In this document: piece by piece, positions 8,199 through 16,185 of the stretch
Layout of the letters: each line of letters opens with the position of its first letter
Numbering within the stretch: position 1 is the stretch's first letter
NCBI GenBank assembly: GCA_902795275.1
Contig: CADBKQ010000015.1
Span: 1-64,000 of the forward strand
Reading direction: 5' to 3'
Length of the DNA: 64,000 nucleotides
From: an uncultured Eubacteriales bacterium
Lineage (GTDB): Bacteria; Bacillota; Clostridia; Christensenellales; Aristaeellaceae
Position numbers and translations under genes: made by a program
Notes under the pieces: generated by a model
What the model was told of the DNA's origin: nothing
Database searches by the model: none
Seen by the model: only the letters and a program-made list of their open reading frames with translations

Positions 8199-8283
8199 TG
8201 GTGCGGTCGACGGGACTTGAACCCGTACTCGGTTAAGAACACGCCCCTCAAACGTGCGCGTATGCCAATTCCGCCACGACCGC
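8199..8283 (-). tRNA. tRNA-Leu (anticodon GAG)
   Basis: The 85-base minus-strand gene has a 7-bp acceptor stem GCGGTCG/CGACCGC, an A discriminator and an encoded CCA. The anticodon loop TTGAGGG, closed by CACGT/GCGTG, gives GAG. A long variable arm typical of leucine tRNAs and a GGGTTCAAGTCCC T-arm are present. It marks the right flank of the putative island. Confidence 0.95.
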
Positions 8284-8309
8284 ATAATTGCTGAGGAACA
8301 GCAAGAGAT

Positions 8310-8337
8310 ATTATAACAGATTTTTCTCATTTGTCAA
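8310..8337 (-). promoter_or_regulatory. promoter of tRNA-Leu
   Basis: On the minus strand there is a consensus TTGACA (8337-8332), a 16-bp spacer and TATAAT (8315-8310) with an extended TG, placed about 27 bases before the tRNA. Confidence 0.8.
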
Positions 8338-8371
8338 CGGGGAATTCTTGTTTTTTCCCCGGCAGGCGCAT

Positions 8372-8418
8372 GATTTCCTTGCGATTTCCTTGCGGAGGCA
8401 GGAAAAGTATGGTATAAT
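8372..8418 (+). promoter_or_regulatory. promoter of the ECF transporter operon with tandem 11-bp repeats
   Basis: TTGCGG (8390-8395), a 17-bp spacer and TATAAT (8413-8418). The 11-mer GATTTCCTTGC is repeated head to tail at 8372-8382 and 8383-8393, and the second copy runs into the -35 box. This could be an operator for a repressor. Confidence 0.6.
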
Positions 8419-8467
8419 CTGCCCTGTGTCCAACAGACGCGGATTCTATGCAGAATGGGGAAATTGG

Positions 8468-9304
8468 ATGGCAGAACCGATTATCGCGGTGGATCACGTA
8501 TCCTTCGCTTACGAAGACGGCGGGCCGATGGCGGTGCGGGACGTGTCGCTGACCATTGAGCGCGGCTCCTTCCATGCCGTGCTGGGGCAGAACGGATCCG
8601 GCAAATCCACGCTGGCGAAGCTGATCAACGGATTATATATACCAACGGAAGGCCATGTGACGGTCTGCGGCATGGACACCCAGGACGATAACAACACCTG
8701 GGAGATCCGCCGCCGGGCCGGGATGGTGTTCCAGAACCCGGACAACCAGCTGGTGGCGACCATCGTGCGGGAGGACGTGGCGTTCGGCCTGGAAAACATC
8801 GGCGTCCCCACCGCCGAAATGCCCGCGCGGATCGAAAAGGCGCTCAAGGACGTGGGCATGCTGAAATACGCCGACCGGGCGCCGCACCTGTTGTCCGGCG
8901 GGCAGAAGCAGCGGGTCGCTATCGCGGGCGTGCTGGCCATGGCCCCCGAAGCCATCATCTTTGACGAATCCACCGCCATGCTCGACCCTCAGGGGCGGCG
9001 GGAAGTGATGCAGGCGGTGAAGCGGCTGAACAAGGAGCAGGGCATTACCGTGCTGTGGATTACCCATTTTATGGAAGAAGCGGTGGAATGCGACCGGGCC
9101 CACGTGATGTACAAAGGCCAAATCGTGCTGTCCGGCACGCCGAAAGAAATCTTTTCCGACGTGTCCCGCATCCGCCCCTACCGCTTGGACGCGCCGCCCA
9201 TGGCGCGGCTGGCGGAACAGCTGCGGGCCGAGGGCATGCCGCTGAAAGAAGGCATCCTGACCGTGGACGAAATGGCGGAGGAGGTGGCGCGGCTGTGCAA
9301 GTGA
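8468..9304 (+). CDS. ecfA1: energy-coupling factor transporter ATPase EcfA1
   Basis: The 278-residue ABC ATPase has Walker A GQNGSGKST, signature LSGGQKQR and Walker B AIIFDES, with the EcfA-type segment MVFQNPDNQLVATIVREDVAFG. With EcfA2 and EcfT it forms the ATP-driven module shared by vitamin or metal S-components encoded elsewhere. I chose the ATG at 8468, which has TGGGGAAA upstream; the longer open frame back to 8288 runs over the promoter and the tRNA promoter. It overlaps ecfA2 by four bases (GTGA). Confidence 0.95.
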   Translation: MAEPIIAVDHVSFAYEDGGPMAVRDVSLTIERGSFHAVLGQNGSGKSTLAKLINGLYIPTEGHVTVCGMDTQDDNNTWEIRRRAGMVFQNPDNQLVATIVREDVAFGLENIGVPTAEMPARIEKALKDVGMLKYADRAPHLLSGGQKQRVAIAGVLAMAPEAIIFDESTAMLDPQGRREVMQAVKRLNKEQGITVLWITHFMEEAVECDRAHVMYKGQIVLSGTPKEIFSDVSRIRPYRLDAPPMARLAEQLRAEGMPLKEGILTVDEMAEEVARLCK

Positions 9305-10161
9305 CGATGGAGCATGTGACCCACACCTACCAGCCCGGCAGCCCCTTCCAGGCCACTGCCATCCAGGACGTGAGCATGGAGATCCGGGAGGGCGAATTCC
9401 TGGCCCTCATCGGCCACACCGGGTCGGGCAAATCCACCCTGGCCCAGCACATCAACGGATTGCTCAAGCCCACCTCCGGCAAAGTGCTGCTGGACGGGAA
9501 GGACATCCACGAAAAGGGCTTTGACAAAAAGGAAGTCAGAAAAACCATCGGCCTGGTGTTTCAATACCCGGAGCATCAGCTGTTTGAAGAGACGGTTGCC
9601 AAAGACGTGGGCTTCGGGCCGAAAAACCTGGGGCTCTCCGAAGATGAAATCAAAGAGCGGGTGATCGAAGCCCTGCAAAAGGTGGGTTTGGGGGAACCTG
9701 AACTCATGGAAAAGTCTCCCTTCGAGCTGTCCGGCGGCCAGATGCGGCGCGTCGCCATGGCGGGCGTACTGGCCATGCGGCCCAGGATTTTGGTGCTGGA
9801 CGAGCCCGCCGCGGGCCTGGACCCCCAAAGCCGGGAAGACATGCTGCAATTGATTTCCGGCCTGCACAAGCAGGGAACCACCGTGGTCATGATCTCCCAC
9901 TCCATGGACGACGTGGCCCGCTTCGCCACCCGCGCGGTGGTGATGGAGCACGGCGCCATCGCCATGGAAGGCACGCCCCAGGAAATCTTCCGCCACGCGG
10001 AACGGCTGGAAGGCATGGGGCTGGATGTGCCCTCCGTGTGCAAGCTGGGCATGAAGCTGCGGGCCATGGGCCTTCCCTGCCCCGAGGACGTTTTCCGGGA
10101 GGAGCAGGCGCTGCCCGCCCTGCTGGCCCTGTGGAAGGAGGGGAAACGCCATGGCGCTTGA
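9301..10161 (+). CDS. ecfA2: energy-coupling factor transporter ATPase EcfA2
   Basis: The 286-residue ABC ATPase has Walker A GHTGSGKST, signature LSGGQMRR and Walker B ILVLDEP; the QYPEHQLFEETVAKDVGFGP stretch is typical of EcfA2. Translation probably begins at the GTG at 9301 inside the ecfA1 stop, or at the ATG two codons later; both are served by coupling from ecfA1. It dimerises with EcfA1 on the cytoplasmic face of EcfT. It overlaps ecfT by 11 bases. Confidence 0.95.
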   Translation: MTMEHVTHTYQPGSPFQATAIQDVSMEIREGEFLALIGHTGSGKSTLAQHINGLLKPTSGKVLLDGKDIHEKGFDKKEVRKTIGLVFQYPEHQLFEETVAKDVGFGPKNLGLSEDEIKERVIEALQKVGLGEPELMEKSPFELSGGQMRRVAMAGVLAMRPRILVLDEPAAGLDPQSREDMLQLISGLHKQGTTVVMISHSMDDVARFATRAVVMEHGAIAMEGTPQEIFRHAERLEGMGLDVPSVCKLGMKLRAMGLPCPEDVFREEQALPALLALWKEGKRHGA

Positions 10162-10957
10162 CAACATCACCCTGGGCCAGTACTACCCCGCCGACAGCGT
10201 GGTGCACCGGATGGACCCGCGGGTCAAAATCATTCTGCTCATCGCCGTGATCGTGGCGGTGTTCCTGGCGGGCAATCTGCTGGCCTTCGTGCCGGTGATC
10301 GCGTTTTTGATCGTTGTCACAAAGCTCTCCAAGGTGCCGGTCAAAATGATGCTCAAGGGCTTAAAGCCCCTGCGGCTCATCCTGATTCTCACCTTCGTGC
10401 TGAACCTGTTTTTCCTGCAAGGGGAAACGGTGCTCCTCGACCTGGGCTTTGCGCAGATCAAGCAGGAATCGCTGGTTTTGGCGGTGCATTATTCCCTGCG
10501 CCTGATTCTGCTGGTACTGTTTTCCAGTCTCCTGACCCTGACCACCCCGCCCATCACCCTGACCGACGGCCTGGAACGGCTGCTCTCGCCCCTGCGGGTG
10601 ATTCACTTCCCCGCCCATGAGATGGCGATGATGATGTCCATTGCCCTGCGGTTCATCCCCACTTTGATGGAAGAGGCCGACAAGATCATGAAGGCCCAGA
10701 CCGCCCGGGGCGCGGACTTTGAATCCGGCAATCTGATTGCCCGGGCCAAGGCCATGGTGCCGCTGCTGGTGCCGCTGTTCGTGAGCGCTTTCCGCCGGGC
10801 CGGAGACTTGGCTATGGCCATGGAAGCCCGCTGCTATCACGGCGGCGAGGGCCGCACGCGCCTGCGGGTGCTGAAATGCGAAAAGCGGGATTTTATCGCC
10901 TGTGTCCTCGTGGCGCTGCTCATTGCCATCGTGATTCTGCTTGGGAAAATTTATTGA
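10151..10957 (+). CDS. ecfT: energy-coupling factor transporter transmembrane protein EcfT
   Basis: The 268-residue membrane protein has about five hydrophobic segments and the two Ala-Arg-Gly coupling motifs used by EcfT to contact the ATPases: AQTARGADF and MEARCYHGG. A GGAGGGG ribosome site lies inside the end of ecfA2. No S-component gene is next to it, so this is a group II (shared) ECF module. A strong terminator follows directly, closing the three-gene operon. Confidence 0.95.
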   Translation: MALDNITLGQYYPADSVVHRMDPRVKIILLIAVIVAVFLAGNLLAFVPVIAFLIVVTKLSKVPVKMMLKGLKPLRLILILTFVLNLFFLQGETVLLDLGFAQIKQESLVLAVHYSLRLILLVLFSSLLTLTTPPITLTDGLERLLSPLRVIHFPAHEMAMMMSIALRFIPTLMEEADKIMKAQTARGADFESGNLIARAKAMVPLLVPLFVSAFRRAGDLAMAMEARCYHGGEGRTRLRVLKCEKRDFIACVLVALLIAIVILLGKIY

Positions 10958-10969
10958 AATAAAACTCTT

Positions 10970-11004
10970 CGCTCCCGCCTGCTACGGCCGGGAGCGTTTG
11001 TTTT
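10970..11004 (+). terminator. terminator of the ECF operon
   Basis: CGCTCCCG (10970-10977) pairs with CGGGAGCG (10989-10996), followed by TTTGTTTT. Confidence 0.85.
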
Positions 11005-11045
11005 CAGCGGATCATCTTTCTCTGGAGCAGAGCACAAAAAGTTCT

Positions 11046-11125
11046 TTTCAGCAACATGCAACGCTGAAATGAATTGTTAAATGCGGCGGAAAAATGTTGA
11101 CAAGCAACATTTTCCATGGTATACT
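11046..11125 (+). promoter_or_regulatory. promoter of the HTH-Ugd operon with two palindromic operator candidates
   Basis: The promoter is TTGACA (11097-11102), a 17-bp spacer and TATACT (11120-11125). A palindrome AATGTTG-N5-CAACATT (11093-11111) covers the -35 box. A second palindrome, TTTCAGC-N10-GCTGAAA (11046-11069), lies upstream and contains another GCAACAT. These are good candidate sites for the HTH domain encoded by the next gene. Confidence 0.7.
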
Positions 11126-11193
11126 CATTTTATAATCACAGTATCCAAAAAGCGCCATTCCCAGCGCGAAAATACACAAGAAAGAATGATTCG

Positions 11194-12696
11194 ATGAAAA
11201 AACTATCCTTGGCATTGCTGGCGGATCGGGTGGCCGCCCAGAGAAAAGCAAAGAAGATGACCCAGGCCCAGGTGGCCGAAGCCGCGGGAATCAACCGTTC
11301 CGTGTTCTCCCGGCTGGAAGCGGGGAATTACATGCCCTCCGCCGACCAATTGATGGCGCTGTCCGAAGTGCTGGACTTTGACCCTGTTCAGCTTTTTGTG
11401 TCTGCGGAGGAACGGAAGAAGACGCTGGATCGTTCCTATAAAATCGCCGTCGCGGGCACCGGCTACGTGGGCCTTTCGCTGGCTGTGCTGCTGGCCCAGC
11501 ATAACGAAGTGACCGCCGTTGACATCGTACCGGAAAAGGTGGAGAAGCTGAACCGCTTCGTCTCTCCGATTCAGGACGATTACATCGAAAAATACCTGGA
11601 GGAAGCCCAGGCCGGCAAGCGCAGCCTGCATCTGAAAGCCACCACCGACGCCGTTTCCGCGTACGCGGATGCTGATTTCGTGGTGGTGGCCGCGCCCACG
11701 AACTATGACCCCAAGCGGAACTTTTTTGACTGCTCCGCGGTGGAGAGCGTCATCCGCCTGGTGCTGGACGCCACAAGAAGCCGAGCGGAAAAGCCAGCCA
11801 TCGTGATCAAATCCACCATCCCCGTGGGCTATACCGCCCACATCCGGGAAGCGCTGCAGGCGGACAACATCCTGTTCAGCCCCGAATTCCTGCGGGAATC
11901 CAAGGCACTATATGACAACCTGTACCCCAGCCGCATCATCGTGGGCTGCGACGAAGGAACCCGGCCCCAGGCGGAATGCTTTGCCGCCCTGCTCCGGCAA
12001 GGCGCGGTCAAGCCGGAAATCGAAACCCTGTTCATGGGCTGCACCGAGGCGGAAGCGACAAAGCTGTTCGTGAACACCTACCTGGCCCTGCGCGTTTCCT
12101 ATTTCAACGAGCTGGATACCTACGCCGAGATCAAGGGCCTCAAGACCGCGCCGATCATCAAGGGCGTCTGCCTCGACCCCCGCGTGGGCGACTATTACAA
12201 CAATCCCTCCTTCGGCTATGGCGGCTACTGCCTGCCCAAGGATACCAAGCAGCTTTTGGCCAATTATATGGACGTGCCCCAGAACCTGATTCAGGCCATC
12301 GTGGAATCCAACCGGACCCGGAAGGATTTCATCGCCGACCGTGTGATGGAAATCGCGGGAACCTATGGCAACAGCGAAGATTATTCCCTGGCCCATGAGA
12401 AAAAGCAGAAGGAGATCGTGGTGGGCGTGTATCGGCTCACCATGAAAGCCAACAGCGACAATTTCCGCCAGTCCTCCATTCAGGGCGTGATGAAGCGCAT
12501 CAAAGCCAAGGGCGCGGCAGTGGTCATCTACGAACCGACGCTCGAGGACGGCACGACCTTCTTCGGCTCCCTGGTGGTGAACGATCTGAAAAAATTCAAG
12601 AAAATGTGCGGCTGCATCATCGCCAACCGGTACGACAGCGTGCTGGACGACGTGCAGGAAAAGGTGTACACCCGTGACATCTTCAGGAGGGATTGA
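11194..12696 (+). CDS. ugd: XRE HTH domain fused to UDP-glucose 6-dehydrogenase
   Basis: Residues 1-75 are a Cro/CI-type helix-turn-helix ([21 protein letters not shown]). From about residue 82 the chain is a complete UDP-glucose dehydrogenase: Rossmann loop [10 protein letters not shown], substrate region [19 protein letters not shown], and the catalytic cysteine in [12 protein letters not shown], closely like E. coli Ugd. The enzyme oxidises UDP-glucose twice to UDP-glucuronate with NAD. The fusion suggests an enzyme that also binds its own promoter, where palindromes overlap the -35 box. The ATG at 11194 with AAGAAAGAA upstream keeps the HTH intact. It is the first gene of a three-gene operon. 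Confidence 0.9.
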   Translation: MKKLSLALLADRVAAQRKAKKMTQAQVAEAAGINRSVFSRLEAGNYMPSADQLMALSEVLDFDPVQLFVSAEERKKTLDRSYKIAVAGTGYVGLSLAVLLAQHNEVTAVDIVPEKVEKLNRFVSPIQDDYIEKYLEEAQAGKRSLHLKATTDAVSAYADADFVVVAAPTNYDPKRNFFDCSAVESVIRLVLDATRSRAEKPAIVIKSTIPVGYTAHIREALQADNILFSPEFLRESKALYDNLYPSRIIVGCDEGTRPQAECFAALLRQGAVKPEIETLFMGCTEAEATKLFVNTYLALRVSYFNELDTYAEIKGLKTAPIIKGVCLDPRVGDYYNNPSFGYGGYCLPKDTKQLLANYMDVPQNLIQAIVESNRTRKDFIADRVMEIAGTYGNSEDYSLAHEKKQKEIVVGVYRLTMKANSDNFRQSSIQGVMKRIKAKGAAVVIYEPTLEDGTTFFGSLVVNDLKKFKKMCGCIIANRYDSVLDDVQEKVYTRDIFRRD

Positions 12697-13871
12697 TGGC
12701 TATGCATTGTGAGGATAAGTTTTTTGAAAACTACAGCCGCGAACCGGAGGGCGTCTCTTTTTCTCCCTACCGCATCTGTCCCATCGGCGCGCACAGCGAC
12801 CATAACCTGGGCAAGATCACCGGCTTCGCCATTGACAAGGGCATCCACACCGCTTTCGGCACCAAGCATAACGGCGTGATCGAAATGACTTCGCTCCAGT
12901 TTCCCAAGCGCGCCCAATGGCACATCCGGGAAATCGGCGAAAAGACCGGCGACTGGGCGGACTATCTGCGGGGCGCTACCTGGGCCCTGGCCAAGGAACA
13001 CACGCTGAACGCGGGCCTGTGCGGCGTGATCGAAGGCAGCCTGCCCATCGGGGGCCTGAGCAGCTCCGCCGCGGTGATTCTGGCTTTCCTGAACGCGCTG
13101 TGCCAGGTGAATCACATTCATCTGTCCGCGCAGGAATTGATCCATATCGCCTACGACGCCGAAAAGAACTACGTGGGCGTGAACGTGGGCACGCTGGATC
13201 AGAGCTGCGAGGTGCTGAGCAAAAAGAACCACCTGCTGTATCTCGACTGCAAGGATAACAGCTATGAGCTGATTCCCACCCATCCCGGCATGAAGCCTTA
13301 CAAGATCGCCATTTTCTTCTCCGGACTGGAGCATTCCCTCGCCGGCAGCAAATACAACATGCGCGTGGATGAGCTGCGGGCGGGAGTGTACGCGCTCCAG
13401 GCCTTCTCAGGGGCGAAATACGGAAAGTTCAACGAAGCCATGGCCCGGAACGTGCCCTGGGAAATCTACCAGCAATACAAAGCAAAGCTGCCCGAAACCT
13501 GGGCCCGCCGGTGCGAGCATTGGTACACCGAATTCCGCCGCGTGGAAGCCGGGGCGGAAGCCTGGCGCAAGGGCGACATTGAGGCATACGGCAGGCTGAG
13601 CTTTGAATCCGGTTGGAGCAGCATCCACAACTGGGAATCCGGCGCGCCGGAACAGATCAGGCTGTACGAAATCATGCGGGAGACCGACGGCATCTACGGC
13701 GGACGCTTCTCCGGCGCGGGGTTCAAGGGCTGCTGCATGGCGCTGATCGACCCGGCGTTCGAGGAGAGCGTCGTGGAAAAGGTGAGCCGGGAATACCTGC
13801 GCGCCTTCCCGCATCTGGAGGGCAAATACAGCGTGCATATGTGCGCCAGCGCGGACGGGGTGAGCCTATGA
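12696..13871 (+). CDS. GHMP sugar kinase of the galactokinase/galacturonokinase type
   Basis: The 391-residue protein has the three GHMP motifs: RICPIGAHSDHNLG (sugar binding), LPIGGLSSSAAV (phosphate loop) and GRFSGAGFKGCCMAL. The first motif, with PIGAH.DH in place of the galactokinase GEHTDY, resembles plant galacturonokinase as I remember it, so a uronic acid or a related sugar is the likely substrate, giving the 1-phosphate. It starts at an ATG one base into the ugd stop (TGATG) behind AGGAGGG. It overlaps the nucleotidyltransferase gene by four bases, so the three proteins are made together. Confidence 0.8.
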   Translation: MAMHCEDKFFENYSREPEGVSFSPYRICPIGAHSDHNLGKITGFAIDKGIHTAFGTKHNGVIEMTSLQFPKRAQWHIREIGEKTGDWADYLRGATWALAKEHTLNAGLCGVIEGSLPIGGLSSSAAVILAFLNALCQVNHIHLSAQELIHIAYDAEKNYVGVNVGTLDQSCEVLSKKNHLLYLDCKDNSYELIPTHPGMKPYKIAIFFSGLEHSLAGSKYNMRVDELRAGVYALQAFSGAKYGKFNEAMARNVPWEIYQQYKAKLPETWARRCEHWYTEFRRVEAGAEAWRKGDIEAYGRLSFESGWSSIHNWESGAPEQIRLYEIMRETDGIYGGRFSGAGFKGCCMALIDPAFEESVVEKVSREYLRAFPHLEGKYSVHMCASADGVSL

Positions 13872-14626
13872 AATGCCTGATTTTAGCCGCTGGATACGCC
13901 ACGCGGCTGTATCCGCTGACGGAAAACTTTCCTAAGCCCCTGCTCAAGGTGGGCGGCAAAACCATCCTGGACTGGCTGCTGGAGGACATTGACACCGCGG
14001 GCATTATCGACCGGTATGTGGTGATTTCCAACCATAAATTCGCGCATCATTTTGAGGCGTGGGCGGAGAGCCACAGGCTGCCCATCACCGTGGCGGACGA
14101 CGGCACCAGCACCAATGAAACGCGCTTGGGCGCGGTGTGCGATATCCAGTTCGCCCTGGACGCCCTGGCCCTGGACGACGACCTGCTGGTGATTGCCGGG
14201 GATAACCTGCTGAATTTCAGCCTCACCCATTTCATCCGCTACGCGCAGGAAAAGAAAACCTCCTGCGTGATGCGCTATTATGAGGCGGATGAAAAACGCC
14301 TGCAAAAAAGCGGCGTCGCGGAGCTTGGGGAAGGAGATGTACTGCTCTCCCTGGAGGAAAAGCCCGCGCATCCCAAATCCCATTGGTGTACCCCGCCCTT
14401 CTACTTCTACAAAAAAGCTGACGCCGCGCGGATCAAAGAAGCCATTGCAGACGGCTGCGGAACCGACGCGCCGGGCAGCCTGGTCGCCTGGATGTGCCGT
14501 CATACCACCGTGCACAGCATGGAAATGCCGGGCGGCCGGTATGACATCGGGAATCTGGAAAGCTACGAAAAAGCCCGGAAATCGTATCATGGAATCATCC
14601 GGTCAGAAGCCGGTCCCTCCGTCTGA
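13868..14626 (+). CDS. sugar-1-phosphate nucleotidyltransferase (RmlA/GalU superfamily)
   Basis: The 252-residue protein starts with LILAAGYATRLYPLTENFPKPLL, the nucleotide-binding signature of NTP_transferase, and has IAGDNLL as the metal site. It should couple a sugar 1-phosphate to UTP or another NTP. With the kinase before it the pair would activate a free sugar (kinase, then nucleotidyltransferase), meeting the product of the Ugd fusion at a UDP-uronate. It is shorter than full GalU and lacks a hexapeptide tail. ATGA overlap with the kinase indicates coupling. Confidence 0.85.
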   Translation: MKCLILAAGYATRLYPLTENFPKPLLKVGGKTILDWLLEDIDTAGIIDRYVVISNHKFAHHFEAWAESHRLPITVADDGTSTNETRLGAVCDIQFALDALALDDDLLVIAGDNLLNFSLTHFIRYAQEKKTSCVMRYYEADEKRLQKSGVAELGEGDVLLSLEEKPAHPKSHWCTPPFYFYKKADAARIKEAIADGCGTDAPGSLVAWMCRHTTVHSMEMPGGRYDIGNLESYEKARKSYHGIIRSEAGPSV

Positions 14627-14812
14627 CGCATGAACATGGCCAGACCCAATCCGCCTGACCGAACGGCATTCGCATCCATATTGTTTCGTTCCGGTATCCC
14701 ATGGACGGTTATCCTCAAACGCCAGAGAACGGCGCGCGCCTGACCCGGAATCGGAACAATGTTGATTGATTCCCGTTAATCAAAGAAAAATCAAAGAAAA
14801 AGGAGAGAGCGT

Positions 14813-16171
14813 ATGAAACACCTGATGAAATGCCTGTGCGTTGCCCTGATTCTCATGCTGGCCGCCGCAAGCGCGATGGCCGAGGTGAACCTCAGCATGG
14901 TCTTCCAGTACATGCCGTCGATCACATCCGTGCCGGGCACAAACTGCGTGCTGGTCGAATCCAAGCAGGATAATTCCCTCGGGCTGTATACCACAGCCGG
15001 GCAGTCAATCATTCCCTTCGCTTACAAGAACGTGGACTATCTCGGGAACGGCTTTTTCAGCGCCTACGACGACAAAGACGCCGTTGACGGGAAAACGCTG
15101 TGGACAATCGACGGCCGCATGATCGGCAAGCAGGAATACGGCGGATTCAATGTGTTCAGCAAGCGCTGGGTCGCCGCGTTTGTTGTGTCTCCCGAGGCGC
15201 AGAGCGATAGGAAGCTGCAGGACATTAAAGTCGGTTCCAAGTCCTATCAGTATCAGCGCATCGACCTGTACTATGTGACAGACGAAGCGGCTTCCGTGGA
15301 ACCCGTGGCTTGCCTGGATCGTGATGCGTATGCGGACGCTTTCATCCATGGCGAATATATCGCCATCACAAACCGGGAAAAGCGGGTCTCCGTTTACGAC
15401 AGCAGCTTCCAGCCCGTTTCCGTCGAATTGAGCGCCGCCAAAAATCCCATGTACAAAATTGACAAGTACCAGCTGATCAGTCTGCTTACCAAAAGCGTCC
15501 TGGGCGACGGTTATTCGGAGGTGGCGGAAGCCAACCTGTCTGACCGGATGCTCATCCGTGCGACCCGTATCGCTTTGGACGGCACCAAGCTGACCGGTTT
15601 GATGAATCCGGACGGCTCCGTCGTATTCCCCGCTGATTTCGAGCTCGTCGACCTGACCGACAAGTACGCCGTCGTTGCCGATCTGGATAAAAATCAGGGC
15701 CTGTTCTCCCTGGAGGAAGGCCGCCTGATTGTGCCCTGCGCCTACAGCGCTGTCGTTCCCTGCGACACTGACCTGGACAAATATGTGCACAATGGCTATG
15801 TGTGCGTGGAAAAGGATGGAAAGCTGGGCTTTTACGATGTGGCCAATGACGTGCAGAGCTGCGAAACCAAATACTCCAAACGCGCGGTAACGAATATCGG
15901 GTGCAGCCTGTTCTTCACCACATTGGAAGGCGACCTGACCGTCGTGGCCGGTGATGGAGAAGTCAATACGGTGGACGCCGATACAATCCTTGCCACCCGC
16001 GGCGACGGGTATCTGCTCGAAGCGCAGAAAGGCGCTTCCTTCGGCCTGATCGACTGGCACGGCAACATCGTTGTGCCCATCAACCATTATAAGGAAATCA
16101 CAGTGACCGATGATTCCCAGGCCATGATCCGTACCAGCACTGGCTTGCAGTTGGATGCGGTGACCCGGTGA
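14813..16171 (+). CDS. secreted WG-repeat protein A
   Basis: The 452-residue chain starts with a signal peptide (cleavage likely after ASAMA) and otherwise consists of irregular WG-type repeats, for example GLYTTAGQSIIPFAY, GLFSLEEGRLIVPCAY and GLIDWHGNIVVPINHY. Such repeats probably form a beta-propeller used for binding outside the cell. The exact ligand is unknown. An AAAGGAGAGAG ribosome site lies 6-8 bases before the ATG, next to a tandem ATCAAAGAAAA repeat. The stop is followed after 14 bases by a paralogue, so the two are one unit. Confidence 0.75.
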   Translation: MKHLMKCLCVALILMLAAASAMAEVNLSMVFQYMPSITSVPGTNCVLVESKQDNSLGLYTTAGQSIIPFAYKNVDYLGNGFFSAYDDKDAVDGKTLWTIDGRMIGKQEYGGFNVFSKRWVAAFVVSPEAQSDRKLQDIKVGSKSYQYQRIDLYYVTDEAASVEPVACLDRDAYADAFIHGEYIAITNREKRVSVYDSSFQPVSVELSAAKNPMYKIDKYQLISLLTKSVLGDGYSEVAEANLSDRMLIRATRIALDGTKLTGLMNPDGSVVFPADFELVDLTDKYAVVADLDKNQGLFSLEEGRLIVPCAYSAVVPCDTDLDKYVHNGYVCVEKDGKLGFYDVANDVQSCETKYSKRAVTNIGCSLFFTTLEGDLTVVAGDGEVNTVDADTILATRGDGYLLEAQKGASFGLIDWHGNIVVPINHYKEITVTDDSQAMIRTSTGLQLDAVTR

Positions 16172-16185
16172 AGGCGGAGGCTGCC

